Part shown: positions 1-9,199 of the stretch, one piece after another | Layout: every line of letters begins with the position of its first letter | Numbering within the stretch: the stretch's first letter is position 1 | From: an uncultured Clostridium sp. | GTDB lineage: Bacteria; Bacillota; Clostridia; TANB77; CAG-508 | NCBI GenBank assembly: GCA_948436975.1 | Contig: CAOJJB010000009.1 | Location: 1-64,000, forward strand | DNA length: 64,000 nt | Direction: 5' to 3' | The notes under the pieces: generated by a model | What the model was told of the DNA's origin: nothing | The model's input: only the letters and a program-made list of their open reading frames with translations | The model's database searches: none | Translations under genes and position numbers: made by a program

Positions 1-634
1 TTTATTAAAAATTATCCTGAATATACAGAATAATATCTATTAAACAAATTACAATTTAAAGGGCAGATAGTTTGAAACTTATCTGTACTTTATGTTATAA
101 TCAAAACAGAAAATAGTAAATTCATTGGGAAGATGTATTTCACTTATTTGAAATAAAAAGTATATAAATAACAATTCACAAAGGAGATAGATAACCTAGA
201 AATAAAAGGAGTAATAAAGGATAATTACTCTTTTTTGTTTTTGGTAAAGAGTAGATTGTAAATGTAATAGATAATAATATTTTTATATCTAGAAATTCTT
301 TATTGATAATCATTTTTTTATAATAAAAAAAGTAAATTTTATGAAACAAAATTAATTAGTAAAGGACTCTTATAATATATAGAGTATGTTTTACTAAAAT
401 ATGGAGGTTAAATTAAGTGATGATATTTTGGAAGGAAAGGAGACCTATTGAACGTTGAAAGAGAAGATGTTTGAGAAATTTATTATGAAATGGAGTCATT
501 AATTATTGATTTAAAATAAATTTATAAATAAAAAAGTTCAAAATAGTACAAAATAAACACTTTATTTTTAATGAAAAAATAGTAAAATATAAATAATAAT
601 TAAATAAAATTTACAAAAGAAGGAAGATAAAAGT
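1..634. other. Intergenic region without a convincing gene
   Basis: No intact gene is visible. It holds a rho-independent terminator at 204-240 and, after a good ribosome site, a very short TTG-begun frame at 448-519 interrupted by TGA at 472-474, which may be a relic. At 364 lies the sequence GGACTCTTAT, which recurs upstream of regulatory genes elsewhere in the window. Confidence 0.5.
204..240 (+). terminator. Rho-independent terminator
   Basis: A 12-bp stem (204-215 with 224-235, core GGAGTAAT/ATTACTC) with an 8-base loop runs into a T-rich tract. It probably ends a gene lying left of the window. Confidence 0.75.
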
Positions 635-1828
635 ATGAACAAATTAGAAAAAATATTAAGTATTAGTGCAATAATAGGAATAATAGGAATTACAAGTATA
701 GGAATAAGTTTTGCAACAACAGAATCTGAACTAAAAACTAAAAAAAATAGTATTGACGAACAAATTGCCGAAACAAATTCAGAAATTGCAGGTGTAAAAA
801 GTCAAATGACCAATACATTAACACAAATTAATCAATTAAATTCCCAAATTAGTTCTTATGAAAGTGAAATAGATGAGCTAGAAGGGCAGTTATCTACATT
901 AGACGTACAAATAGAAAAGAAAGAAGAAAATATACTAGAACAGGAAGCAAAATATAAAGAACAAAAAGAATTATTAGAAAAAAGATTAGTTGCTTTATAT
1001 GAATCTGGTACAATTTCTTATTTAGATGTATTACTTTCAGCAGAAACTTTATCTGATTTTATTTCAAAATATTATATGATTTCGCAAATAGCTGAATTAG
1101 ATGAGGAATTATTGCAAAACATAGAGAATACAAGAAATAAAATACAAACTGAAAAGGAAGAATTAGAAAATTCCAAAAAAGCACTTGCTAGTTCAAAAGA
1201 AACAATAGAAGTAAAAAGAAATTCATTAAATTTATCTGTGAAGGACAAAAATAATTTGGTTAGTACATTAACAGAAGAAGAAAAAGCATTAAATAAACAA
1301 TTAGAACAATTTGAAGCAGATAAAAAAGCAATACAAGATGAACTTGGTAAAATTGCAAAAAAAGAGTCTTCAAAAAATTCGTCAAGTACTGTAGTCTCTA
1401 ATGTAACACCAAGTTCTTGTGGATACATATTCCCAATATCTGGGCTTTCTAAAGGAAACATAAATAATAAAAATTATCCATCATATCCAGGTCATAATGG
1501 TGTTGATGTAAATATTGGTGTTGTTGGAAAGAGTGTTGTTGCAGTAAAGGATGGGACGGTTGAAACATCAAAATCACTAAAAAATCCAGATGGGTCTTAT
1601 AGAAGTTATGGTGAATATATTACAATTAATCATCATGATGGAACTCAAACTTTATATGCTCATTTGTTAGCTGGATCTAGGAAAGTATCACCTGGACAAA
1701 AAGTATCACAGGGACAAGTTATAGGAACAGTAGGTAGTACAGGAAATTCTACAGGACCACATTTACATTTTGGAGTTTATATAAATGATAAACGTTCTTT
1801 TGTAAATCCACTTCCATATTTGCCTTAA
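635..1828 (+). CDS. Secreted M23-family peptidoglycan hydrolase with coiled-coil N-terminus
   Basis: A 397-residue exported cell-wall endopeptidase. A hydrophobic signal sequence covers residues 5-28 and is followed by long coiled coils (about 30-245, rich in E/K/Q), a layout typical of EnvC/CwlO-like murein hydrolases whose coiled coil restrains or positions the enzyme. The C-terminal M23 (LytM) domain, about 265-397, shows the zinc-binding pattern: HNGVD, then HHDGTQTLYAHL, then GPHLHFGV with the HxH pair. All expected ligands are present, so it is probably active on cross-bridge peptides. ATG 635 is preceded by AAGGAAG. It stands alone between terminators. It could be a chromosomal cell-division or wall enzyme, or a wall-opening accessory of the neighbouring conjugative genes; the sequence does not decide. 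Confidence 0.9.
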   Translation: MNKLEKILSISAIIGIIGITSIGISFATTESELKTKKNSIDEQIAETNSEIAGVKSQMTNTLTQINQLNSQISSYESEIDELEGQLSTLDVQIEKKEENILEQEAKYKEQKELLEKRLVALYESGTISYLDVLLSAETLSDFISKYYMISQIAELDEELLQNIENTRNKIQTEKEELENSKKALASSKETIEVKRNSLNLSVKDKNNLVSTLTEEEKALNKQLEQFEADKKAIQDELGKIAKKESSKNSSSTVVSNVTPSSCGYIFPISGLSKGNINNKNYPSYPGHNGVDVNIGVVGKSVVAVKDGTVETSKSLKNPDGSYRSYGEYITINHHDGTQTLYAHLLAGSRKVSPGQKVSQGQVIGTVGSTGNSTGPHLHFGVYINDKRSFVNPLPYLP

Positions 1829-1922
1829 AATAATATTGTTTAAAGAAATTAAAGTATTAGATAAAATAGATATTATAGTATTAGTTTCATAGAGTTAAAT
1901 TTTGAAAATGAATATAATTTGT

Positions 1923-1957
1923 GAGATGTTAATTAAATTTAGCATCTCTTTTTTTAT
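1923..1957 (+). terminator. Rho-independent terminator of the M23 gene
   Basis: GAGATG (1923-1928) pairs with CATCTC (1943-1948), and the stem extends inward with U-A pairs. A run of about nine T follows. Confidence 0.8.
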
Positions 1958-1976
1958 TTGACAAAAGAAAGGAGAA

Positions 1977-2856
1977 ATGATGCTTATGATAAAAGAATTT
2001 AAAAGTTTTTATAAACAACCAACAGGAAGTAATGAATTAAGTAAATGCAATTATTCAATAAGATTAGATACATATCGGATGTGGTTGTAGCCATAATTGT
2101 AGTTATTGTTATGCTAAATCACTATTAGACTTTAGAAAATTATGGAATCCATTAAATCCTAGAGTTGCAGATATAAATAAAATAGAGAAAAAAATAAATA
2201 AAATAGAATCTGGTACAGTTGTTAGGTTAGGTGGCATGACTGACTGCTTCCAAGTCTTTGAAAATGCTTATAGAGTAACATATAAAACTATACAATTATT
2301 GAATAAAAGAAGAATCCACTATTTAATTGTAACAAAATCAGATATGGTAGCAAGTGATAAATATTTAGAAATATTGGATAAAGACTTAGCACACATACAA
2401 ATATCTATAACAAGTACAGATGATAAAATTGCTTTTCAATATGAAAAAGCACCAGAAACTTCTAGGAGAATTGCAGCAATAGAAAAACTATATAAGTTGG
2501 GATATGATGTACAATTACGTCTATCACCTTTTATTTGTGAATTAATTGATTTTGATGTGATTAATTCCATAAAATGCGATAAAGTTTTAGTTGAATTTTT
2601 AAGAGTAAATACATTTATAAAAAGATGGTTTGAGCAAATAGATTTTTCTCAATATACAGTAAAACAAAGCAATTATTTACACTTACCATTAGAAATAAAA
2701 AAAGAACAGCTAAATAAAATAAAAGGATTTAAAGAATTAACAGTATGTGAAGATGTAACAGAACACTATGAGTATTGGAGAAATAATGTTAATTTTAATA
2801 GGGATGATTGTTGTAATTTGAGTTATTTAGAAAGAGAAATAAGAAAAGTAGCATAG
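1977..2856 (+). pseudogene. Radical SAM protein, interrupted by a +1 frameshift
   Basis: Reading from ATG 1977 (or 1980/1986, after AAAGGAG) gives a protein whose frame runs ...RLDTY and then meets TAG at 2088. Skipping one base at the CGG codon 2076-2078 continues as GCGCSHNCSYCYAKSLL, a textbook CxxxCxxC cluster for a [4Fe-4S] radical SAM enzyme, and runs uninterrupted to 2856 (about 290 residues). Downstream motifs (RLGGMTDCFQ, the VTKSD and SITSTDD strands) fit the TIM-barrel of SPL-like radical SAM proteins found on phages and conjugative elements. Substrate unknown. The single-base surplus could be a mutation, a sequence error or a programmed shift (see findings). It heads the row of acid-tailed genes but lacks their tail. 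Confidence 0.75.
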
Positions 2857-2888
2857 TAATTTTATTTTTTAGAAGGAGGAACAAAAAT

Positions 2889-3392
2889 ATGAGAAAACAA
2901 TATGATGATTTCACACAAATGAAATTAAAAGATATGTGTAAAAATATAAGTGATATGACTTATACTTACATAAATCCAGACACTAATCAACCAACTAGAG
3001 TGCCAGCAACACATTACGAAAAGATATTAGACCAAATAAAAGAGCAATATATGGGAGAAATTGCTAGTAGACAATTTCTTTCTATTATGTATAACCAATT
3101 AAATGCATTAAAGAAGGAGGATGAAAAATATTTTAAACAAGCATTATTATGTATTGATATGGGAATAAATCCTAAAGATTTAAGAATAGATGAGCAAATT
3201 GCAATATCCTATACTTATGATTATATGGAGGATAAACAGAAGATGGAAAAAAAGAATTTTCATTTATTAAATCAAGATATTGTAGATACTTATAATAATT
3301 CAAAAGAAAATCCAATAATTCAGAGACAGGCTATTGAGAATTCAAATGAATTTGTGGAACGAGAGCAAGATGATATTGATTATGATTATTAG
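2889..3392 (+). CDS. Soluble protein of unknown function with DIDYDY tail
   Basis: 167 residues, no signal peptide, no membrane segment and no family I recognise. Predicted mostly helical and charged. It ends ...EREQDDIDYDY, the clearest example of an acidic/aromatic C-terminal tail shared with the following genes. ATG 2889 follows AGAAGGAGG. The stop overlaps the next ribosome site (TTAGGAGGAG) and the next gene begins 12 bases later, so translation is probably coupled. It is the first gene of a nine-gene run reaching to 11433. Confidence 0.8.
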   Translation: MRKQYDDFTQMKLKDMCKNISDMTYTYINPDTNQPTRVPATHYEKILDQIKEQYMGEIASRQFLSIMYNQLNALKKEDEKYFKQALLCIDMGINPKDLRIDEQIAISYTYDYMEDKQKMEKKNFHLLNQDIVDTYNNSKENPIIQRQAIENSNEFVEREQDDIDYDY

Positions 3393-3404
3393 GAGGAGTT
3401 TAAA

Positions 3405-4038
3405 TTGAGATATAAAGGGGATATTAAGAATTTAGACAAAATTGTTGTTAGTGATCCGCATTATATGCCAGATGTATGGTGTAGATATGAAAGAAATTTT
3501 GAAAAAATGGATAATTGGAAAGTTATATTTCTTATAAAAGAGGTAGATGAAATACAGGAGTATGAAGGCACAGAATTCAATGTAAAAGGATTAGATTTTT
3601 CAATTTTAATAAAAAGAGAAAACTCTATTAGTAATTTACTAGATATAGGTAAGTATGTTCATGCTAAAGGCGTTACAATGAATGATACTGAAATTGGTAT
3701 TAATACAGCACAAGTTTGTATAGGAGTTAATGAAAAAGCAATAGAAATTAATAATTTTGCTAAGAGAATCAACAATAATATGAATATTGATTCTTTATTT
3801 TCTGAATATAATCCTCCATTTGCAATACAAACTATGTCAGATGGAATATTGGGAACAGTAACAGAAGGTACAAAAAACGGATTTTATTCTTATAAATGGT
3901 TTCTTTGACGAGTGTGCTTATGTAAATACTGTAGATGAATTAAAGGATTATTTTGTACAACAATTAGGTATAGAAAATTTGGAACTTTGTAAAGATGCTA
4001 TTGAAATAAAGCACAATAGTATTGATTATGATAAATAG
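3405..4038 (+). CDS. Acid-tailed protein; full product requires a +1 frameshift
   Basis: A TTG start at 3405, well spaced from GGAGGAG, opens a 167-codon frame that stops at TGA 3906-3908. Shifting +1 at CTT-TGA-C gives DECAYVNTVDELKDYF and continues to TAG 4036-4038, ending NSIDYDK, so the extension carries the tail motif of neighbouring genes and is clearly part of the original protein (about 210 residues). The N-terminal part (VSDPHYMPDVWCRYE) is a predicted beta-rich fold; it may be distantly like immunity-type domains but I cannot name it. It is spaced 12 bases from both neighbours. Either a frameshift mutation or programmed frameshifting explains it. Confidence 0.65.
3903..3909 (+). other. 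CTT-TGA-C shift-prone site (RF2-like)
   Basis: In-frame CTT followed by the weak stop context TGA-C is the exact heptamer used for +1 frameshifting in the prfB (release factor 2) gene. Here it lies where the coding potential switches to +1. The strong upstream anti-ribosome site of prfB is not obvious. Confidence 0.45.
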
Positions 4039-4050
4039 GAGGAGTTTAAA

Positions 4051-4518
4051 GTGAAAGAAAAAGAAATGTTAAATAGATGGTTCAATAAAGAAATTGAAGA
4101 TTGGGGAGGAACAACCTCACAAGAATATAAAGATTTTCAGAGAAACTATAGGAGTGTTTTAAAAGAAATTTCTGAAAGAATAGGATTTGAATTACATTCA
4201 TTTAATAAAAATCATTATGAGTTTTCGGCAGTAATGAAAAGCAATACTACAAATCAATTTTATTATATTTCCATATCAGATGTTAGGTACTGGAAAAATG
4301 AATGGGCCAATAGAATTTTATATCGAACTATGGAACATGAAAAAGATTGGACTAGTGGTAGCAACAGATATTCTACACTAGAAAATCTGACCGAAAATTT
4401 ATTAAATTTGGATAAGCAAATATCAAGAAATTTAGAAATAGAAAATGCTAGGCAAGTAATTAATCATTCAGAACCTCAAAAATCGAATATAGAGGATTTT
4501 GAAATGAAATACGCCTAG
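4051..4518 (+). CDS. Soluble protein of unknown function, weak acidic tail
   Basis: 155 residues, GTG start at 4051 after the same AGGAGGAGTTTAAA element that precedes the previous gene. No recognised domain. The N-terminal half is helical (NRWFNKEIEDWGG, then a region rich in aromatic residues). The C-terminus NIEDFEMKYA resembles the shared tail (E-D-F-E) with extra residues after it. Part of the co-directional run; no signal peptide or membrane helix. Confidence 0.75.
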   Translation: MKEKEMLNRWFNKEIEDWGGTTSQEYKDFQRNYRSVLKEISERIGFELHSFNKNHYEFSAVMKSNTTNQFYYISISDVRYWKNEWANRILYRTMEHEKDWTSGSNRYSTLENLTENLLNLDKQISRNLEIENARQVINHSEPQKSNIEDFEMKYA

Positions 4519-4543
4519 TTTTTTATATTCACAAGGAGGATTT

Positions 4544-6565
4544 ATGGAAATACAAGATTTTGGTGAAAAAATTGGTGGTGCAAAAAAAGATTTATGGAAA
4601 GAAAGAGGTCTTTCTATAGAAGATTTATTAGATATGAATGATGCAGAAAAAAGCAAATTAATAACGAAAGATAATATATGGAAAAAAACTAATTATCAGG
4701 AATTAGTAGAAGGAGGATTACCTATTAGAGTTGCATACTTTATAAAAACAATAAGAGATGCACTCCCAACAAAACCTACCTTTTTAAGATATAGTCTTAG
4801 TCAAGAAGAAATAGAAGGAAGATTAGAGGATTATATTAATTTTGTTTCTGATTTAAGAAATGCTGCTATGAGTTTATCTACAGAAAATGAAGTTTTAAAT
4901 TTTTATGACAATCATATTAGTAAATATATTATTCGTAAGGCTAGTTACTCTCATTATGTTGATGTTATACCATCTGTTAAAGAATTTATGAATAATAAAT
5001 TATTAAGTGCTAGTCATATAAAAAACTTTAGTCAAATAGATAGAGAAATTAGAAAAAAACTATTCTGCTATACTGATGATGAAAAAGTATTAGCAAATTT
5101 TGGTATTTTTGTATATAACAAAGAAAACGTAGAATTTGATAAAGAATCAGATGGCAGAACATTTATGAGATTAAAAAATGGATATAATATATTTTTTCTT
5201 TATCCAGAAGGAGAATTAAGTAACCCATCTAACTGGAGAGATAATACTATTTTTATATTACATGGCAGAGATATTATAAAAAATAACCTAGAAAGTATAG
5301 ATGTAGCAGAAAAATTTATATTAGAAAACTATAAGGAAAAATCTAATAATAAGAATACTAATACAAAAACTAGAAAAAAGAGATTTGTTCCAAAGCAATT
5401 AGAAAATATTATCCGTAATGGTGAAAATTACAGAAATAATAAAGATATTACTGGCGAAGATATGACAACTACATTTAATTTTAAAGGTGGAGAATTTGGA
5501 AATTGGCTTAGTGATAATGATAGACAACAATCTTTAAATTTTGGATATGATGCTTTACTCGATTTGAGTAAGGCTCTTTCTATTTCACCTACAGATATTT
5601 CTTTAGGTGGTAAATTATCTATTGCATTTGGTTCAAGAGGAAGTGGTAGTGCTTTAGCTCATTATGAACCACTAAGAGAAGTTATTAACTTAACAAAAAT
5701 GAAAGGGGCAGGAAGTCTAGCTCACGAATGGGGCCATGCACTAGATGATATAATGGGTAAACAATTAGGTTTAAGTGGATTTATGACTGAAAATTATAGG
5801 TGTTCTGGTCCATCATCAGAAGTTATAAAGGATGTTGTAGAAAATATGAAATATAAAATGATTTCAGGTGATGAAATAACTAAAAAGCAAGTACAAGAAT
5901 ATGAAAAACATATCAATAAAACTAAAAATGTTATTAATTCATTTTTCCCAGAAGAACATCTTACAAAGGAACAATTAGAAATGAAGGACAAATTAATAAA
6001 AGATTTAATTGATAATGCTGAAAAGAATAATGAGAAATTTTATGATTATATTACAACGGGAACAGGGATTAAAGAAATAGATGAATTATCAAATTTACGA
6101 AAACAAACTGTAGGTAGAGCAATTTCAAAAGATGAAAGAATCAATATTGCACACTTGCAAGAATACATTTTTCATAACAAAAATCAAATAGGAAAACCAG
6201 TAAGAGTAAAAACTGATTTTTATAAAAATTCAATAATGTTTGATGACATATATTCTAAAACAGAACATGGGTATTGGCAAAGTACAATAGAAATGTTTGC
6301 TCGTGCTTTTGCTTGTTATGTTAGTGATAAATTAAATAATAGAAGTGATTATCTATGTGGACATGCTGATCTTGCTCTAGGTCTTATTCCAAATAAAGAC
6401 AATGAATTAGAATTGATAAAAGCATTTCCAGAAGGTGAAGAAAGACAATTAATAAATGAAAAAATAGATAAATTAATTCAATTTCTAAAAGAAAAAAATA
6501 TTTTGCATGATAATAATAAAATGCAAGACATTAATAATAATTTAGAATTTGATTATGACTATTAA
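4544..6565 (+). CDS. LPD1 zincin-like large polyvalent protein
   Basis: 673 residues. The central part (about residues 335-610) matches the large polyvalent protein-associated domain 1 family: SIAFGSRGSGSALAHYEP, then INLTKMKGAGSLAHEWGHAL, where HEWGH is a zincin HExxH metalloprotease motif (near residue 392), and a later STIEMFARAFACYVSD segment that normally supplies the third ligand region. Such domains occur in long proteins of phages and conjugative elements and are thought to act in the recipient after DNA entry. The N-terminal 330 residues are unassigned. It ends LEFDYDY, the shared tail. The ATG follows AAGGAGG and the gene is 15 bases from the next. Substrate unknown; the active-site motif is intact. 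Confidence 0.8.
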   Translation: MEIQDFGEKIGGAKKDLWKERGLSIEDLLDMNDAEKSKLITKDNIWKKTNYQELVEGGLPIRVAYFIKTIRDALPTKPTFLRYSLSQEEIEGRLEDYINFVSDLRNAAMSLSTENEVLNFYDNHISKYIIRKASYSHYVDVIPSVKEFMNNKLLSASHIKNFSQIDREIRKKLFCYTDDEKVLANFGIFVYNKENVEFDKESDGRTFMRLKNGYNIFFLYPEGELSNPSNWRDNTIFILHGRDIIKNNLESIDVAEKFILENYKEKSNNKNTNTKTRKKRFVPKQLENIIRNGENYRNNKDITGEDMTTTFNFKGGEFGNWLSDNDRQQSLNFGYDALLDLSKALSISPTDISLGGKLSIAFGSRGSGSALAHYEPLREVINLTKMKGAGSLAHEWGHALDDIMGKQLGLSGFMTENYRCSGPSSEVIKDVVENMKYKMISGDEITKKQVQEYEKHINKTKNVINSFFPEEHLTKEQLEMKDKLIKDLIDNAEKNNEKFYDYITTGTGIKEIDELSNLRKQTVGRAISKDERINIAHLQEYIFHNKNQIGKPVRVKTDFYKNSIMFDDIYSKTEHGYWQSTIEMFARAFACYVSDKLNNRSDYLCGHADLALGLIPNKDNELELIKAFPEGEERQLINEKIDKLIQFLKEKNILHDNNKMQDINNNLEFDYDY

Positions 6566-6580
6566 CAAAGGAGAAATTTT

Positions 6581-7552
6581 ATGCACAGAGGTACTTTTTA
6601 TATACTTACTAATGAGAATAATAACAATTTAGAAGTATGGAAATCCACTCAATTTAATGGTGGTATGGGAATAGATAATTTAGGAAAAGATGCTTATGAA
6701 TATTTAAAGAGAATAAATAATTTAACTGACTTTAAAAAAATGATTTCAGATTTTAATAATAAATACTTTGAATATAAAAATGAAGATTTATTTTACAAAG
6801 CAGATGAAAAGCAACATCCATTTATTAATAAAGATGGTGAGATTTTTTATGATTATACAGAGGCAAATAATCAATTGGATTTATTCTATGATAATCATAC
6901 TGGTATTGCTGAAAGTAATACTAATTATATTAAAAACTTATCTAAAAAAGATATTGAGATAATTTGTAGTAATGGAGTTTATATCTTGCCCCCAAAAGAA
7001 ATAATGATTACTAATTATGATAAATGTATAAATAATGTTAGAAGAAACTATGGCAAAGAATTAGATGAAAGCATTGATATAAAATCATTACATACAACAG
7101 AATATATTGAAACAAAAGAAGAACAAAAGATTATAGAGAATATTATAAAAACATTTGATAAATTCAGTTTTAAGACAAGTTTAACAATATGTGATGGTGT
7201 GAAATACGGATTTGAAATAGAAAAGTGGACTAACGGTGGTGTCGATATGATTGAAACGATACAATTTGATGATTTTAGAGATTCCTATAATATTGAAAAG
7301 ATAGAAGAACAACTAAAAGAATTAGTAGATAATTTTGATATAGATGATGAAATAGATACACACAGACAAGGAATTGACTATAAAAATGCTTTTACTATAT
7401 TAGAATCTTTAAAAGATTTCACAGAATATAAACAAGACTTAGAAGAATTATCAACTTATTTTAAAGATAAATATATAAGAATTTGCAAAGAAAGTGAAAA
7501 AGAAATCACTACAGATAACTATGATATAGTAGATGAAATAACAGATTATTAG
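6581..7552 (+). CDS. Acid-tailed protein of unknown function
   Basis: 323 residues, ATG after AAAGGAG. No transmembrane or signal sequence and no family recognised. Residues near the start (RGTFYILTNENNNN) and the overall alternation of short beta and helical stretches suggest a compact cytosolic protein. The C-terminus YDIVDEITDY belongs to the shared acidic tail group and is almost the same as the DIVDEMFE ending of the next protein, hinting that these two tails are a subgroup. The next gene begins 12 bases on. Confidence 0.75.
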   Translation: MHRGTFYILTNENNNNLEVWKSTQFNGGMGIDNLGKDAYEYLKRINNLTDFKKMISDFNNKYFEYKNEDLFYKADEKQHPFINKDGEIFYDYTEANNQLDLFYDNHTGIAESNTNYIKNLSKKDIEIICSNGVYILPPKEIMITNYDKCINNVRRNYGKELDESIDIKSLHTTEYIETKEEQKIIENIIKTFDKFSFKTSLTICDGVKYGFEIEKWTNGGVDMIETIQFDDFRDSYNIEKIEEQLKELVDNFDIDDEIDTHRQGIDYKNAFTILESLKDFTEYKQDLEELSTYFKDKYIRICKESEKEITTDNYDIVDEITDY

Positions 7553-7563
7553 GAGGTGGTATT

Positions 7564-8607
7564 TTGAATATTGATGAATTTTTAAAAAGCCAAGAAGCAT
7601 GGGCTAATGTTAATGGAATTACATTTATAAAATTCAAATATAATGATGATATTGATTATATATATAAACCTTTTTATAGATGGGATTTATATGAAGGTTC
7701 AAAGTTATCTTTTGTTGGTATATTCGATAAAATTCATAACAAATTGTATGGAGATTCAACCTATCTAAACAGCAAAGCTGATAGTGCTTTAAATAGTAAA
7801 TACTATGTAGGAACTCCTGAATCTATATATCAAGAAATATATCAAGGTATGAACATTTTATTGAAAGATTACATTAGAAATAATAAAGAAAGATTAATAG
7901 AAATGGCTCAACCAATTTTTAGAAAATATATATCTAATAAAGATAATTATAATGAAATAAAGAAAAAAGTAATTTATAATTATATTTACTCTAAAGAGAA
8001 TTCTTTAACGTTCTCTTTCTCGGATTCAACATATAAAATTCCAATAGACAGGCTAAAATTAGTAGAAAGCTATATAAAAGGTCCAAGAAAAACTATTATG
8101 CACTTTTTTGAAGATTATATTTATAGTGATAGAGAAATAGCTATTGATACATATAGTTTTAAAGATAAAACTGTATATGTAAATCCTACTAAAAAAATCG
8201 GATTCGATTTATTACTTTTAGATTTAAAAAATAAAATGATGGAAGAAATAAAAAATGAACCAACACTAGAACTACAAAAGAAAAGAAATATAATAACTGC
8301 TATAAACAATATGGAGGCTAAAAATTTCAATATAACATTAACATATAATAATAATGTTATTACCTTTAAATATCCAAAAAGTGATTTATATAGTTTCTAT
8401 TTTGATATAGATAATATTACAGATATAGAAAAAAGAAATTTTGTGGCAAATATATTTATGAATGAAACCAATCTCAATGATTTATTTGTTCAATGTATAA
8501 CAAAAATAGAATATAGAAATAACATTATTTATGAATATAATCAATTAGATAATGAAAAAGGAATTAATATAGATAGCCACGATATTGTGGATGAAATGTT
8601 TGAGTAG
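7564..8607 (+). CDS. Acid-tailed protein of unknown function
   Basis: 347 residues, TTG start at 7564 chosen because TAGGAGGTGG lies just upstream. Rich in Asn, Tyr and Lys, no membrane segment, no known domain seen. It ends SHDIVDEMFE, parallel to the YDIVDEITDY end of its upstream neighbour. A longer spacer (57 bases) follows, containing a small imperfect hairpin of AT pairs but no clear terminator. Confidence 0.75.
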   Translation: MNIDEFLKSQEAWANVNGITFIKFKYNDDIDYIYKPFYRWDLYEGSKLSFVGIFDKIHNKLYGDSTYLNSKADSALNSKYYVGTPESIYQEIYQGMNILLKDYIRNNKERLIEMAQPIFRKYISNKDNYNEIKKKVIYNYIYSKENSLTFSFSDSTYKIPIDRLKLVESYIKGPRKTIMHFFEDYIYSDREIAIDTYSFKDKTVYVNPTKKIGFDLLLLDLKNKMMEEIKNEPTLELQKKRNIITAINNMEAKNFNITLTYNNNVITFKYPKSDLYSFYFDIDNITDIEKRNFVANIFMNETNLNDLFVQCITKIEYRNNIIYEYNQLDNEKGINIDSHDIVDEMFE

Positions 8608-8664
8608 ATATTAATAAATTTAATATCTTTTTTATTAAAAAATTAAAAAGAGAGGTACTTTAAA

Positions 8665-9180
8665 ATGATAGAATTTATTGAAAAAGAGCCATATAAAAGT
8701 TACGATCACTGGAATATTAATGATTGTCTTATGTACCCAAACTTTATGATAAAAGATGGAAAAGAGTTTTTTATTATAAATCGACGTGTACCTCAACCAA
8801 AGTATAAAGATGAGGAAATTCAACAATTTATTAGACAACTAAAAGAAAATAATGGTATATATGTTACTTTTTATGGTTCTGATAAAAATCCAATAGATAT
8901 GCTAAAAAGTATGGTTGAAAGACAGTTTTCATTTGTAGAACCTACAGAATTATTTGAAAAATCTGAATCGAATGATTTTGTAGATTTTTGTGGGAACTTT
9001 AATGAAGTTGCAGCAGCATTTAGATATAGGATATATGATATTACAATGCTAAAAGACATAAGAAAAATAGTATCGTTAATAAATAATAAAGAATGGGAAA
9101 AGGCAAATGAAAAAATAAATAAGTTACAAACTGTTGAAAATAAAATACAAAAAGAAGGTGAATATGATATAGATATTTAG
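8665..9180 (+). CDS. Small acid-tailed protein of unknown function
   Basis: 171 residues from ATG 8665 (AGAGAGG upstream). A predicted alpha/beta protein with an MYPNFMIKDGKEFFIINR beginning and a helical C-terminal third. The tail is EGEYDIDI, matching the D-I-D core of the shared motif but lacking the final aromatic. No family recognised. Confidence 0.75.
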   Translation: MIEFIEKEPYKSYDHWNINDCLMYPNFMIKDGKEFFIINRRVPQPKYKDEEIQQFIRQLKENNGIYVTFYGSDKNPIDMLKSMVERQFSFVEPTELFEKSESNDFVDFCGNFNEVAAAFRYRIYDITMLKDIRKIVSLINNKEWEKANEKINKLQTVENKIQKEGEYDIDI

Positions 9181-9199
9181 GTAAAGGAGTGATTAAATT

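Noticed and set aside
1072-1461. Open frame on the minus strand inside the M23 hydrolase gene
   Set aside because: It mirrors the strong coding bias of the plus-strand gene, has no ribosome site and gives a low-complexity Ser/Phe-rich product.
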